A stretch of DNA of 64,000 nt from Caldicoprobacter algeriensis (GCF_023838525.1 NZ_JAHUQD010000011.1:16300-80299); one strand, 5' to 3'; positions 41,241 to 50,861 are shown, counted from the first letter of the stretch. The notes: generated from the sequence alone by a model not told the origin. Program-made: numbers and translations.

Positions 41241-41315
41241 TGGAGCGGCAGACGGGATTCGAACCCGCGACATTCGCCTTGGCAAGGCGACGCTCTACCA
41301 CTGAGCCACTGCCGC
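41241..41315 (-). tRNA. tRNA-Gly (GCC)
   Basis: Cloverleaf with acceptor GCGGCAG/CTGCCGC, anticodon loop TTGCCAA (GCC), T-loop TTCGAAT and encoded CCA. Confidence 0.96.
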
Positions 41316-41319
41316 ATGA

Positions 41320-41405
41320 TGGTGCGGGCGAGAGGACTTGAACCTCCACGGATACCTTCCACTAGATCCTAAGTCTAGCGCGTCTGCCAATTCCGCCACG
41401 CCCGC
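41320..41405 (-). tRNA. tRNA-Leu (UAG)
   Basis: Class II tRNA with long variable arm (TGGAAGGTATCCG), acceptor GCGGGCG/CGCCCGC, anticodon loop CTTAGGA (UAG), T-loop TTCAAGT and encoded CCA. A 120-bp spacer separates it from the tRNA-Lys gene; that spacer shows no clear promoter or terminator. Confidence 0.95.
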
Positions 41406-41525
41406 TCTCTATATATGCCGACTTTTAATCTCTTCATTCAAAAGTTAAAGTTCAAAGTGTTACTTGAACAACCACACCCCAAACGGCATTATTTATGACT
41501 TTAATAAATAGTCGATGATTTAGAA

Positions 41526-41601
41526 TGGTGACCCATCGGCGATTCGAACGCCGGACACCTGGATTAAAAGTCCAGTGCTCTACCACCTGAGCTAATGGGT
41601 C
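41526..41601 (-). tRNA. tRNA-Lys (UUU)
   Basis: Acceptor GACCCAT/ATGGGTC, anticodon loop CTTTTAA (UUU), T-loop TTCGAAT, CCA encoded. Confidence 0.96.
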
Positions 41602-41607
41602 ACGTTG

Positions 41608-41682
41608 TGGCTGGGGCGGCAGGATTCGAACCTACGAATGCGGGAGTCAAAGTCCCGTGCCTTACCGCTTGGCTACGCCCCA
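41608..41682 (-). tRNA. tRNA-Gln (UUG)
   Basis: Acceptor TGGGGCG paired with CGCCCCA, anticodon loop CTTTGAC (UUG), T-loop TTCGAAT, CCA encoded. Confidence 0.95.
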
Positions 41683-41699
41683 ACGCTATAAAAATAAAT

Positions 41700-41777
41700 T
41701 GGGGTGGATAGTGGGATTCGAACCCACGACCTCCAGAGCCACAATCTGGCGCTCTAACCATCTGAGCTATACCCACC
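41700..41777 (-). tRNA. tRNA-His (GUG)
   Basis: Acceptor GTGGGTA/TATCCAC with the extra G at -1 (41777) opposite C73, as tRNA-His requires; anticodon loop TTGTGGC (GUG); CCA encoded. Confidence 0.95.
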
Positions 41778-41794
41778 GTAATTTTCTCTCAATA

Positions 41795-41871
<77 letters not shown>

Positions 41872-41878
41872 ACATTAA

Positions 41879-41952
41879 TGGAGCGGGTGATGGGAATCGA
41901 ACCCACGCCGCCAGCTTGGAAGGCTGGAGTTCTACCATTGAACTACACCCGC
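41879..41952 (-). tRNA. tRNA-Gly (UCC)
   Basis: Acceptor GCGGGTG/CACCCGC, anticodon loop CTTCCAA (UCC), T-loop TTCGATT, CCA encoded. It is the first gene of the operon, about 45 bp after the promoter. Confidence 0.96.
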
Positions 41953-41998
41953 ATCACAATCTGAGCTCTTTATTTATTATTTCCTAACGGCAAAATAT

Positions 41999-42027
41999 AT
42001 TTTAACCTGTAGCGTGGGTTTTGTCAA
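41999..42027 (-). promoter_or_regulatory. SigA promoter of the tRNA operon
   Basis: On the minus strand a consensus TTGACA (42027-42022), a 17-bp spacer and TAAAAT (42004-41999), reading into tRNA-Gly. Confidence 0.85.
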
Positions 42028-42220
42028 CATGCTTTTTTTATTTTTGTGCTATTATTCTGGCAAAACGCCATACATAAGGGAAGGAAAATTCAAGACCTCT
42101 AAAAGAAATTCTTCTATGATATGGACATGAATAGCAAAAAATATGATAGAATATTTCAGTACGGGCCAAGCTGTAGAGATTGACCAGACTAAACGTTGGT
42201 TTTGAGGAGGGCAGTATTGA

Positions 42221-43390
42221 ATGGCAAAAGCTTATATATTGAAAAACAGGGAAAGGCGAACTCTGTACGGTCATCCCTGGATATTTAAAAGCGACATAGA
42301 GCGAATCGAAGGGGATTGCAAGCCTGGGGATGTTGTGGACGTGTACTCATACAGAGGGAAGTTTCTGGGTAGAGGCTACTACAATCCCAGATCCCAGATT
42401 GCCATACGGCTGTTGACGCGGGAACAGGAGGATATCAATGCCGACTTTTTCTACAGGCGAATACGCAGTGCCTGGGAATATAGAAAGCAGTTTGCAGATT
42501 TGAACAGCTGCAGAGTGGTTTTTGCCGAGTCGGATTTCCTTCCCGCCCTTATAGTAGACAAGTTTTCAAATTATCTTGTGATGCAGACCCTGGCGCTGGG
42601 CATTGACAGGTACAAGTATCTCCTGGCAGATATACTGGACGATATCATAAAACCCGATGGGATCTATGAGAGAAACGATGTGCCGGTGAGGGAACTTGAA
42701 GGCCTTGACCAGAGAAAGGGATACATTAAAGGGGAGTTTGATACAAACGTCGTCATGGTGGAAAACGGCATAAAATTCCTTGTTGATGTTGCAAATGGCC
42801 AGAAGACGGGTTATTTCCTTGACCAGAAGGAAAACAGAGCCGCTATACAACCCTTTGTGAAGGGAGCCAAGGTGCTGGATTGTTTTACCCATACGGGGGC
42901 GTTTGCTTTGCACGCGGTGCATTACGGGGCAGCCGGCGTTCTGGGCATTGATATTTCGGAGCACGCCGTGGAGTTTGCGAGGAAGAATGCCGCCTTAAAC
43001 GGATATGAAGATGTGTGCCAATTTGAAGTGGGCAACGCATTCGATGTTTTGAGGAAATACCACAAGGAAAAGAACACCTTCGATGTGGTTATACTTGACC
43101 CGCCGGCCTTTACAAAGTCCCGCGATACCGTCGAAAACGCCATAAGGGGATACAAGGAGATAAACTTAAGGGCTATGAAGATAATCAGGCCGGGTGGGTA
43201 TTTGATAACCTGTTCTTGTTCGCAGCACATAGAGCCAGAGCTGTTTATGGATATCCTGTATACCGCTGCCATTGACGCCAAAAGGGATGTCAGGGTGGTA
43301 GAAAGGCGTTCTCAGGCAAAGGACCATCCGGTGCTGCTGGCATCCAAGGAGACCGAGTATTTAAAATGCGTGATTTTGCAGGTATGCTGA
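42221..43390 (+). CDS. RlmI-like 23S rRNA methyltransferase with PUA domain
   Basis: A 389-residue class I SAM-dependent RNA methyltransferase of the RlmI/RlmK (YwbD, YccW) family that forms 5-methylcytosine in 23S rRNA. It has an N-terminal PUA domain (RRTLYGHPWIFKSDIERIEG, 12-31), a central EEHEE-type domain, and a C-terminal Rossmann fold with VLDCFTHTGAFALHA, VLGIDISEHAVEFA and the catalytic ILDPPAFTKS; Cys in TCSCSQH is the expected nucleophile. ATG 42221 follows GAGGAGGGC. It stands alone between the tRNA promoter and the two-component genes. Confidence 0.92.
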   Translation: MAKAYILKNRERRTLYGHPWIFKSDIERIEGDCKPGDVVDVYSYRGKFLGRGYYNPRSQIAIRLLTREQEDINADFFYRRIRSAWEYRKQFADLNSCRVVFAESDFLPALIVDKFSNYLVMQTLALGIDRYKYLLADILDDIIKPDGIYERNDVPVRELEGLDQRKGYIKGEFDTNVVMVENGIKFLVDVANGQKTGYFLDQKENRAAIQPFVKGAKVLDCFTHTGAFALHAVHYGAAGVLGIDISEHAVEFARKNAALNGYEDVCQFEVGNAFDVLRKYHKEKNTFDVVILDPPAFTKSRDTVENAIRGYKEINLRAMKIIRPGGYLITCSCSQHIEPELFMDILYTAAIDAKRDVRVVERRSQAKDHPVLLASKETEYLKCVILQVC

Positions 43391-43590
43391 CAATAGTGTT
43401 GAGGTCACCTATAGCCTACCATTTGAAAAGCGCACTTTGGCATGATAACATATCTTTAAAGAGCTTTTTAAAGAATTTTTCGAGGAATGGTGAAGTTACA
43501 GCAGCTTTTTGGGAGAGACAGTCTGATGGAGGGGAGGTAAGGGCGTCCCACTGTCCATAACGAGTGAGGTGGGCACCTGTACATCGGGTC

Positions 43591-44262
43591 ATGATGAAAC
43601 TGATGTTGGTGGAAGACGATGAGGCCATTGCGGTGGGGCTAGAGTATTCCCTGTCTCAAGAGGGTTTTGAAGTCACAACCTGCTATAATGCCGCATCGGC
43701 TCTGGAAAGAATAGCGTCCGAGGACTTTGATTTTGCCATCATCGACATATCCCTTCCCGACGGCAATGGATTTGATGTGTGCAAAAAGCTTAAGGAAAAA
43801 GGGGATACACCGGTGATATTTCTGACCGCCCGGGATGATGAGGGCAGCGTGGTCATGGGTCTCGACATAGGGGCCGACGACTACATCACAAAGCCGTTTA
43901 GGCTGAGAGAGCTTCACTCCCGAATTCGGGCTGTACTCCGCAGGGCAAACAAGGCCGGCGAAGACCACATTATTAGCATTGGCAGCTTAACCGTCAACCT
44001 CGCTGAAGGCAAAGTAAAGAAGGACGGCAGAGAAGTGTTTTTGACAGCCCTGGAATACCGCCTTCTGCTCACGCTGATCAGCAACAGGGGGCGGGTGCTG
44101 ACCCGGGATCAGCTGCTCCAAAGCATCTGGGATGTGTCGGGTGACTTTGTCAATGACAATACCCTCACCGTCTACATTAAACGACTGAGGGAAAAGATAG
44201 AGGATGACCCTCAGAATCCCACTATCATAAAAACGGTGCGGGGGATAGGATACCGTATATAG
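43591..44262 (+). CDS. OmpR/PhoB-family response regulator (BceR-like)
   Basis: A 223-residue regulator: receiver domain with acidic pocket VEDDE, phosphoacceptor Asp52 in IIDISLPDG, Thr in FLTARDD and Lys in ITKPFRLREL, then a winged-helix output domain ending TIIKTVRGIGYRI. The start is ATG 43591 or 43594; neither has a good ribosome site. The kinase gene follows after an unusual 205-bp gap, and the ABC transporter after that. Its likely operator is the row of GTCAC repeats at 45591-45629. Confidence 0.92.
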   Translation: MMKLMLVEDDEAIAVGLEYSLSQEGFEVTTCYNAASALERIASEDFDFAIIDISLPDGNGFDVCKKLKEKGDTPVIFLTARDDEGSVVMGLDIGADDYITKPFRLRELHSRIRAVLRRANKAGEDHIISIGSLTVNLAEGKVKKDGREVFLTALEYRLLLTLISNRGRVLTRDQLLQSIWDVSGDFVNDNTLTVYIKRLREKIEDDPQNPTIIKTVRGIGYRI

Positions 44263-44467
44263 CGGCTGGGGCATGAAGTCGCTAGTCAAAGTATTTTCCT
44301 ATAAAATTGCCAAGGGTATTAATGCGTTTTGTTGCATTAAAAGATGATATCCATTTTCATTATTTTAAATTGCTATCACTATACGTACTCTCAAATTGGT
44401 GAACCATGACAGGGTTTTAGAAAAATGATTAACGGTTTTGATTTCCTAATATCAGGAGGATTTGGAA
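44263..44467 (+). other. Gap inside the two-component operon
   Basis: Regulator and kinase are normally adjacent or overlapping, but here are 205 bp apart. The gap holds a weak hairpin (TTAATGC with GCATTAA, near 44318-44340, followed by AAAG) and a possible 24-residue ORF from ATG 44273 to 44347 (begins MKSLVKVFSYKIAKG). It could be a leftover of an earlier kinase start. Confidence 0.35.
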
Positions 44468-45472
44468 GTGTCTTTATGGAGAAATAGGGAAATAAAGAGG
44501 TTTGCCGTGGCAGTTTCCGTTTTGAGCACTGTTTTGGTTATTATAGGTTTTTCAAGCAGCAGGGAAGCCGGAATCCTCGTTTTGATTACGGCTTTTTTGT
44601 TGTGTTCGACGTTTTTTGCTTTCACGGCCTACCGCTACATGCAGATAAGGAAGCTATCCGATTATTTAAGGCGGATTTGTGCGGGCGAGCATTCCCTTGA
44701 CATACGCGACAATGTCGAAGGGGAGCTGAGCATTTTAAAGAATGAGATATACAAGGTGACCTTGATGCTTTCGGAGTACAACAATCAGCTGCAGCGTGAG
44801 AAATTGCGCCTGTCGGAGCACATGGCTGACATATCGCATCAACTCAAAACACCCCTCACTTCCATGATGGTCATGGTTGAACTGCTGGGCAATGAGGACT
44901 TGCCGCCCGAAAAGCGCAGGGAATTCACTGCCCGCATCTCCTCCCAATTAAAGCGCATAGAATGGCTGGTCTCCTCACTGCTTAAGATGGCCAGGCTGGA
45001 TGCCGGCGTGGTGAAGATGAAGCGAGAGAGGGTTAAGGTGCGCACCCTCATAGAAAACGCTTTAAAACCCCTCCTCATACCCATGGAAGTGAAAGGCATC
45101 ACTTGTACCGTTACAGGGCAGAATGAAACTTTAACGTGTGACCTGCAATGGACTACCGAGGCAATTATAAACATCTTGAAGAACTGCATAGAGCACGCTC
45201 CAGAGAATGGCAAAATCGAAATTGTCGCACAGGACAACCCGCTTTACTTTGAAATCCGTATATCCGATAACGGGCCGGGCATCAGCAAAGAGGACCTGCC
45301 CCACATATTTACCCGCTTTTACAGGGGCAAAAACGCATCCCCCGACAGCGTTGGAATCGGCCTTGCCATGGCCAGAAGCATAATCAAGGAGCAAAACGGG
45401 GATATCACGGTGGAAAGCCGGGAAGGTAAAGGGACCACTTTCTTCATTCGCCTGTATAAAGCGGTTGTATGA
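44468..45472 (+). CDS. Sensor histidine kinase with short membrane sensor (BceS-like)
   Basis: A 334-residue kinase. Two membrane helices (about 11-29 and 36-57) are joined by only about seven residues, so there is no extracellular sensor domain; this is the intramembrane-sensing layout of BceS-type kinases, which read the state of their ABC transporter. The phosphoacceptor His124 lies in ISHQLKTPLTS; the ATPase part has ILKNCIEHAPENG (N box), SDNGPGIS and GIGLAMARSI. GTG 44468 follows AGGAGG at 7 nt. Regulator before and transporter after complete the module. Confidence 0.92.
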   Translation: MSLWRNREIKRFAVAVSVLSTVLVIIGFSSSREAGILVLITAFLLCSTFFAFTAYRYMQIRKLSDYLRRICAGEHSLDIRDNVEGELSILKNEIYKVTLMLSEYNNQLQREKLRLSEHMADISHQLKTPLTSMMVMVELLGNEDLPPEKRREFTARISSQLKRIEWLVSSLLKMARLDAGVVKMKRERVKVRTLIENALKPLLIPMEVKGITCTVTGQNETLTCDLQWTTEAIINILKNCIEHAPENGKIEIVAQDNPLYFEIRISDNGPGISKEDLPHIFTRFYRGKNASPDSVGIGLAMARSIIKEQNGDITVESREGKGTTFFIRLYKAVV

Positions 45473-45590
45473 AGGGGTTTTGTTGAAGAGACGAAACGAT
45501 GTATAAGCTTTCCGATTTCCAGCAAGTTCTTTGGTTTTGCAGTTTCAATATTTCAATTTCTGTGCCTCACGTTTCAGAGCGTGGTAAAAG

Positions 45591-45645
45591 TGACAAAACT
45601 GTCACAGAGTAGGTCACTCGAATGTCACCCGGCTGTGGTAGACTC
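45591..45645 (+). promoter_or_regulatory. Probable response-regulator operator and promoter of the ABC genes
   Basis: Four half-sites lie at one-helical-turn spacing: GTGAC at 45591, then GTCAC at 45602, 45614 and 45625. The first two form the palindrome GTGAC-N6-GTCAC. An extended -10 (TGG-TAGACT, 45637-45645) follows with no usable -35, as expected for a promoter that needs an OmpR-type activator bound next to it. Confidence 0.6.
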
Positions 45646-45680
45646 GTTTTCGAAAATTAAAAATGCTCTGGAGGTGCTAT

Positions 45681-46364
45681 ATGGAGATACTACGGGTTGA
45701 AAATCTCACAAAGGTATACGGCAAGGGGGAGACGGCGGTCACCGCTCTGGACAACGTCTCCTTTTCGGTGGAGAAGGGCGAGTTTGTGGCCATTGTCGGG
45801 CCGTCAGGGTCGGGCAAGTCGACGCTGCTGCACATACTGGGCGGTGTGGATTTTCCCACCTCGGGCAAGGTATACATTGACGGCACCGACATCTACAGCC
45901 TGGACAGGTCAAGGCTTGCCATTTTCAGGCGCAGGCAGATCGGCTTGATCTATCAGTTCTACAATCTGATTCCCGTGCTCGATGTGGAGGAAAACATAAT
46001 GCTGCCTCTGCTGCTCGACGGCAGGAAGGAAGATAAGGCACGCTTGAATGAGCTGCTTACCACTCTGGGTCTTAAGGACAGGGCAAAGCATTTGCCAAAC
46101 CAGCTGTCGGGCGGGCAGCAGCAGAGGGTGGCCATAGGCCGCGCTCTCATAACCAATCCCGCTTTGATACTGGCGGATGAGCCTACCGGCAACCTGGACA
46201 GCAAAAACAGCGCCGAAATCATCGAACTGCTCAAGCTGTACAATCAGAAGTACAACCAGACCCTCATAATCGTCACTCATGACGAGAGGATTGCGCTGCA
46301 GGCAAGCCGCATCATCAGCCTCGAGGATGGCAGGATCGTAAGTGATGAGGTGATCAGGCCATGA
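45681..46364 (+). CDS. ABC transporter ATP-binding protein (BceA/MacB type)
   Basis: A 227-residue ATPase of the MacB/LolD/BceA group. Walker A is GPSGSGKST (about 36-44), Q-loop [16 protein letters not shown], signature [15 protein letters not shown], Walker [13 protein letters not shown] and the H-loop His in IVTHDER. ATG 45681 follows GGAGGTG. The permease gene overlaps its stop (ATGA). With the upstream kinase and regulator it forms a likely antimicrobial-peptide or envelope-stress detoxification module; the substrate is not predictable. Confidence 0.93.
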   Translation: MEILRVENLTKVYGKGETAVTALDNVSFSVEKGEFVAIVGPSGSGKSTLLHILGGVDFPTSGKVYIDGTDIYSLDRSRLAIFRRRQIGLIYQFYNLIPVLDVEENIMLPLLLDGRKEDKARLNELLTTLGLKDRAKHLPNQLSGGQQQRVAIGRALITNPALILADEPTGNLDSKNSAEIIELLKLYNQKYNQTLIIVTHDERIALQASRIISLEDGRIVSDEVIRP

Positions 46365-48988
46365 ACGTCATGAACAGGGTTACGCTGGCAACGCTGAAGA
46401 GGAGCAAAACCCGCACCATCGTCACCATCATCGGCATCATTCTGTCCACTGCCATGATAGCTGCCGTGACCACTTTTATATCCAGCTTTCAAAATTTCCT
46501 GATTAACTATACAAAGGCCGATACGGGAGACTGGCACGCAGTTCTTTACGACGCTGACCTTGATACAATTGAGAGCATTAGCCAAAACCGGGAGGTACAG
46601 GAGGTTGCTGTAACCAAAGGGATAGGCTATGCGCTGCTCGAGGGCGGTTTGAACGAGTATAAGCCCTATCTGTATGTGCTTGGGTTTGATGAAAAGGCAT
46701 TTGAGATGCTGTCTATATATTTAAAAAGCGGCAGGCTTCCACAGAATGAAAACGAGGTTGTCGTGCCCTATCACGTATTCACCAACGGCGGCGTGCAGTA
46801 TAAGGTAGGCGATACCATTGAGCTCGACATTGGCTACCGGGTTTTAGACGATGGTACCGTCCTGGGGCAGAAGGATTATTACAGGCATGAGGAGGACGGC
46901 GCATCGGAGAAGCTGGTGGTCACAGGTACCAGGACGTATAAGGTGGTGGGGATATGTGAAAGGCCGTCCTTTGCAATAGAGGAGTTCTCTGCACCAGGAT
47001 ATACCCTTATCACCGTCCTTGATAAAGATAAGCTGGGGGAGAATGACACGGCCGATGTGTATATAAAGCTTAAGAATCCCCGAAGGGTATACGACATATA
47101 TGACAACCTTGGCATGGATAAGCTGCAGTACAAAGATTATGAATACAATGACGACTTGCTCAGGTTTATGGGCATAAGTCAGAACGACAATTTTATGGCT
47201 GTTTTGTACAGCCTTGCGGCCATACTGATTGCCCTGATCATGGCCGGCTCGGTGTCGTTCATCTACAACTCGTTTTCCATTTCGGTCAGCGAGCGCAAGA
47301 AGTACTTTGGCCTGCTATCCAGCATCGGCGCTACGGCTCAGCAGCTTAGGCATTCGGTGTTTTTTGAGGCCATTGTGTTGGCAGCTATAGGCATACCCGT
47401 AGGTGTATTATCGGGCATCGCCGGCATAGGCGTTACGCTGCATTTCTTGAAGGATATGTTCGCCAGCATCATGGCTCTGGGTGACCGTGTATCTATGACG
47501 CTGTCGGTGTCCATCCCCTCCGTGATAGCGGCGGTGATTTTGGCTCTGGTTACCATACTGATATCGGCCTATATACCGGCATGGCGCAGCGGAAAGATAT
47601 CGCCAATTGATGCCATCAGGCAGACGACTGACATCAAGCTCACTGCGCGGCAGGTCAGGACATGGCGCTTGACACGCAAGCTGTTCGGCATGGAAGGAGA
47701 TCTGGCACTGAAAAATTTAAAGAGGAGCCGCAAGCGTTACCGCAGTACTGTGGTCTCGCTGTTCATGAGCATAGTCCTGTTCGTATCGGCCTCGTCCTTT
47801 TCGATGTATCTTATGGACAGCGTTTCCAATGTATATCAGAATGTGGATTATGACCTGTATTACTTTACCAACGAAAGAGGCGATTTGAAGGATTCCACTA
47901 TTAAGGTTTACAGGGATATCGTTTTGCTGGACAGCATAGAACAGGGCTCCATTGTGAGGACGCTTTATGCCAATACCAGAGTTTCAAAGGAGTACCTCAA
48001 CCAATCGTTTTATGACGGGATTATAAGCAGGGGATTTATCTCCGGTGGAGAAGATGCTCCTGTGACGGTGAATATATACAGCGTTGATCACGATACCTTT
48101 AAATACTATGTCCACCAGCTGGGGCTTGATGAATCGCGCTTTACAAACCCCGATTCTCCCGCCGGGATTGCAATAGATTACCAGCACTATTATGATGACC
48201 AGCAAAAGAGGTTTATAAATTCCAGCATATTTAGCAGCAAAAAGCCCGAGAGCATAGCCTTGACTGTTGTTCATCGGGAAGATGGTGAAAGGCAATTTGA
48301 GGAGGATATCCAACTTGTCGCCTTTGCCAATGAAGCTCCGTTCGGGGTGCCGGATTATGCTCCCTCCTTTAATTCAATCCTTGTGGTGGTCAGCGATGAA
48401 ATAAGAAAGGCCATTTTTGATGGTGACGAGAAAATCTGGAACCCTGCATATATGAATTTTGATGCCGTAGATCCCTTTGAAGCCGAGCAGGACATAATGG
48501 ATATACTTGTGGATGCGGGTCTTCCAACGAACAACCTGCATAATATAGCAAGGAATATACAGAACAGCCGCAATATCGTCACCATCATATCGGTGTTCTC
48601 CTACGGGTTTATAATACTCATTTCCCTCATAAGCATTGCAAACGTGTTTAATACCATCTCCACCAATATTAACTTAAGGAGAATAGAGTTTGCAATGCTG
48701 AAATCGGTGGGCATGACTGACAGCAGCTTCAACAGGATGCTGAACTATGAGTGTATATTTTACGGACTTAAAGCCTTACTTTACGGGCTGCCGGTTTCTG
48801 TGCTGACCACCTACCTCATCCATATCAGCATACGGCAGGGGGTTGAAATGCCGTTCCGCTTGCCGACAGGCAGCATAGTGGTCAGCGTCTTGAGCGTGTT
48901 TTTCGTGGTCTTTGCCAGCATGGTGTATTCCATGAGGAAGATACGGCATGAGAACATCATGGACGCCATAAAGAGCGAGAGCATATAG
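46361..48988 (+). CDS. FtsX-type ABC transporter permease, two-domain
   Basis: An 875-residue permease with two FtsX domains. The first has a membrane helix at about 20-40, a large extracellular region to about 280, then three helices (about 285-310, 330-365, 385-410). The second repeats this from about 460 with three final helices between about 735 and 865. Conserved FtsX segments include YNSFSISVSERKKYFGLLSS and RRIEFAMLKSVGMTDSSFN, both just after a helix, where the ATPase docks. It overlaps the ATPase gene by four bases. It resembles the permeases of peptide-antibiotic resistance systems. Confidence 0.9.
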   Translation: MNVMNRVTLATLKRSKTRTIVTIIGIILSTAMIAAVTTFISSFQNFLINYTKADTGDWHAVLYDADLDTIESISQNREVQEVAVTKGIGYALLEGGLNEYKPYLYVLGFDEKAFEMLSIYLKSGRLPQNENEVVVPYHVFTNGGVQYKVGDTIELDIGYRVLDDGTVLGQKDYYRHEEDGASEKLVVTGTRTYKVVGICERPSFAIEEFSAPGYTLITVLDKDKLGENDTADVYIKLKNPRRVYDIYDNLGMDKLQYKDYEYNDDLLRFMGISQNDNFMAVLYSLAAILIALIMAGSVSFIYNSFSISVSERKKYFGLLSSIGATAQQLRHSVFFEAIVLAAIGIPVGVLSGIAGIGVTLHFLKDMFASIMALGDRVSMTLSVSIPSVIAAVILALVTILISAYIPAWRSGKISPIDAIRQTTDIKLTARQVRTWRLTRKLFGMEGDLALKNLKRSRKRYRSTVVSLFMSIVLFVSASSFSMYLMDSVSNVYQNVDYDLYYFTNERGDLKDSTIKVYRDIVLLDSIEQGSIVRTLYANTRVSKEYLNQSFYDGIISRGFISGGEDAPVTVNIYSVDHDTFKYYVHQLGLDESRFTNPDSPAGIAIDYQHYYDDQQKRFINSSIFSSKKPESIALTVVHREDGERQFEEDIQLVAFANEAPFGVPDYAPSFNSILVVVSDEIRKAIFDGDEKIWNPAYMNFDAVDPFEAEQDIMDILVDAGLPTNNLHNIARNIQNSRNIVTIISVFSYGFIILISLISIANVFNTISTNINLRRIEFAMLKSVGMTDSSFNRMLNYECIFYGLKALLYGLPVSVLTTYLIHISIRQGVEMPFRLPTGSIVVSVLSVFFVVFASMVYSMRKIRHENIMDAIKSESI

Positions 48989-49336
48989 GAGCATCTAGGA
49001 GCATATTTAGAGATAGGGCGAGTTGTAGAAGCTTTGTATATGGTGATGGTGACAGGATATTGGTGATGGGACACGGTAACTCTCGATGTTGACATTAGGC
49101 TTTGCTTTTAACCCGAAAAGGTCTTGTAAAGCATTATATTCGCCCCAAATATTCGGTGCTTAAAATTGATTACGTAATAAAAAAGACGCCGGCTTGTCTG
49201 TAAGGCCGGCGTCTTTTGTTGCATAATTACGCAGAATCAATGCTGATTTTTATGTTATGCGGGATGAATTTGATTTGAAAACAACATTAGTGAGAAAAAC
49301 TCTAGCAGTTATGTTTTAAGTATTTGCTGTTTATTT
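48989..49336. other. Gap with convergent terminator
   Basis: No gene is visible. A strong hairpin (49181-49217) lies in the middle. The start repeats short GGAGCAT(A/C)T units (near 48987-49003). Confidence 0.5.
49181..49219. terminator. Bidirectional terminator between permease genes
   Basis: AAAAGACGCCGGC (49181-49193) pairs perfectly with GCCGGCGTCTTTT (49205-49217), loop of 11 nt, with A and T runs on both sides. It serves the ABC operon on the plus strand and the purine permease on the minus strand. Confidence 0.88.
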
Positions 49337-50755
49337 TTAAATAATGGCAAGTATGACGAAGTTCAGTATAAACAGCAGCGTTGCTACTATCAATATTGGA
49401 TGTACGTCTTTCAGTTGTCCCTTGCACATTTTAACTACTAAATAGAATATAAACCCTGCTGCGATGCCGTATGAAATGCTGTAGCAAAGGGCCATGAACA
49501 CGCCTGCGAAGAAAGCGGGTATTGCCTCGTTTAAATCATCCCACTTGATCTCTTTGAAGGATGACATCATCATGATGCCAACCGCAATGAGCGCCGGTGC
49601 AGTTGCTGCTGCAGGTACCAGACCGGCTACGGGTGCCAGGAAAACGCAGGCCAGCATCAGCAATGCTGTGACAACACTGGTTAAACCGGTGCGACCACCA
49701 ACTCCTATGCCGGCAGCGCTTTCAATATAGGTTGTGGTGTTGGATGTGCCGAACAGTGATCCAATTGAAGTGGCAATTGCGTCGGCAAACAAGGCCTTGT
49801 CCATCTTGGATTTGAAGCCGCTGCTGCTTTCCATAAGCCGTATATCCTCTGCGCTGAATATGCCGCTTTGACGGCCTGTGCCTATAAATGTACCGATGGT
49901 GTCAAAGGTGTCTGCAAGGCTGAAGGCAAATATGGTCATCAGCACTAGGGGGATCTTTTCCGGGTCAGCAAACAAAGAACCCATTCCTTCCGGCCCAAGG
50001 GCCGCACCAAAGGTGGTGCCCAGCTCAGCAAATGCCGAACCAAGCCCGGTGGTGGTTCCAACCTTGGAAACATCAACCACTCCCATGGGTATGCCGATGA
50101 TGGTGGTGGCGATAATACCAAGCAAAATAGCCCCTCTTACCTTGAAGACGAGCAGGATAAATGTCAACACGATACCTATGATGGCAAGAAGGACCGTTGG
50201 GTCATTCAAAGTCACGAGAGCAGGCACAGCGCTTGAGTCGCTTATGACGGTACCGCTTTCCAGGATGACGTGGTGGCCGGGGTCCGAGGTAAAGTTCAAA
50301 AGCCCGGCGTTCTTAATTCCTATATAAGCTATAAAGATGCCGATGCCGCCGCCTATAGCGTTTTGCAGGCTGACGGGAATCGCTTTAATGATGGATTTGC
50401 GAATTTTGGTTACGGTGATGAAGATGTTGATAAGGCCGCATATGAAGACCATGGCCAGCGCCTGTTTCCAGCTGAATCCCAGCCCCAGACACACGGTGTA
50501 GGTAAAGAATGCGTTTAGCCCCATGCCGGGAGCCTGGGCATAAGGTACGTTGGCGAGAAGTCCCATGACCAGAGTACCCACTACCGAGGCGATGATTGTG
50601 GCCAGGAACACCGCTCCCCACGGCATGCCTGTTTGTGACAGGATAGCCGGATTGACGAAGATGATGTACGACATCGCAAAGAAGGTGGTAAGTCCAGCCA
50701 GGATTTCAGTCGATACCTTGGAGCCGTTTTCGCTGATTTTGAAGAATCTGTCCAT
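49337..50755 (-). CDS. NCS2-family purine permease (AzgA/PbuG-like)
   Basis: A 472-residue permease with 12-14 hydrophobic segments. The AzgA-like subgroup markers are the N-terminal TEILAGLTTFFAMSYIIFVN, PYAQAPGMGLNAFFTYTVC, LQNAIGGGIGIFIAYIG, DTFDTIGTFIG and SNTTTYIESAAGIGVGGRTG. By family it imports adenine, guanine or hypoxanthine with protons. ATG 50755 is preferred over TTG 50758: AGAGGAGG lies 7 nt upstream. I looked for a purine riboswitch in the leader and did not find its conserved core. Confidence 0.9.
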   Translation of the reverse strand: MDRFFKISENGSKVSTEILAGLTTFFAMSYIIFVNPAILSQTGMPWGAVFLATIIASVVGTLVMGLLANVPYAQAPGMGLNAFFTYTVCLGLGFSWKQALAMVFICGLINIFITVTKIRKSIIKAIPVSLQNAIGGGIGIFIAYIGIKNAGLLNFTSDPGHHVILESGTVISDSSAVPALVTLNDPTVLLAIIGIVLTFILLVFKVRGAILLGIIATTIIGIPMGVVDVSKVGTTTGLGSAFAELGTTFGAALGPEGMGSLFADPEKIPLVLMTIFAFSLADTFDTIGTFIGTGRQSGIFSAEDIRLMESSSGFKSKMDKALFADAIATSIGSLFGTSNTTTYIESAAGIGVGGRTGLTSVVTALLMLACVFLAPVAGLVPAAATAPALIAVGIMMMSSFKEIKWDDLNEAIPAFFAGVFMALCYSISYGIAAGFIFYLVVKMCKGQLKDVHPILIVATLLFILNFVILAII

Positions 50756-50780
50756 CAAAAAACCTCCTCTTCAAAAAATA

Positions 50781-50796
50781 ATCGAACGATTAGTTA
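50781..50796 (-). promoter_or_regulatory. Small palindrome in the permease leader
   Basis: TAATCGTTCGATTA (a 14-base palindrome) is followed on the minus strand by TTTTTT, about 25 nt before the ribosome site. It could be a weak attenuator or an operator. Confidence 0.3.
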
Positions 50797-50861
50797 TAAT
50801 TTTGTAAAAAACTTATGGAACTCTGCGATTCAATTATGACAATAATGTATTTTATATTCAT

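Noticed and set aside
41139..41372. 77-codon plus-strand frame
   Set aside because: It is the reverse of three tRNA genes; such false proteins are common over tRNA arrays.
50756..50860. Purine riboswitch before the AzgA-like permease
   Set aside because: The three-way junction core sequences of the purine aptamer are not found in the leader.
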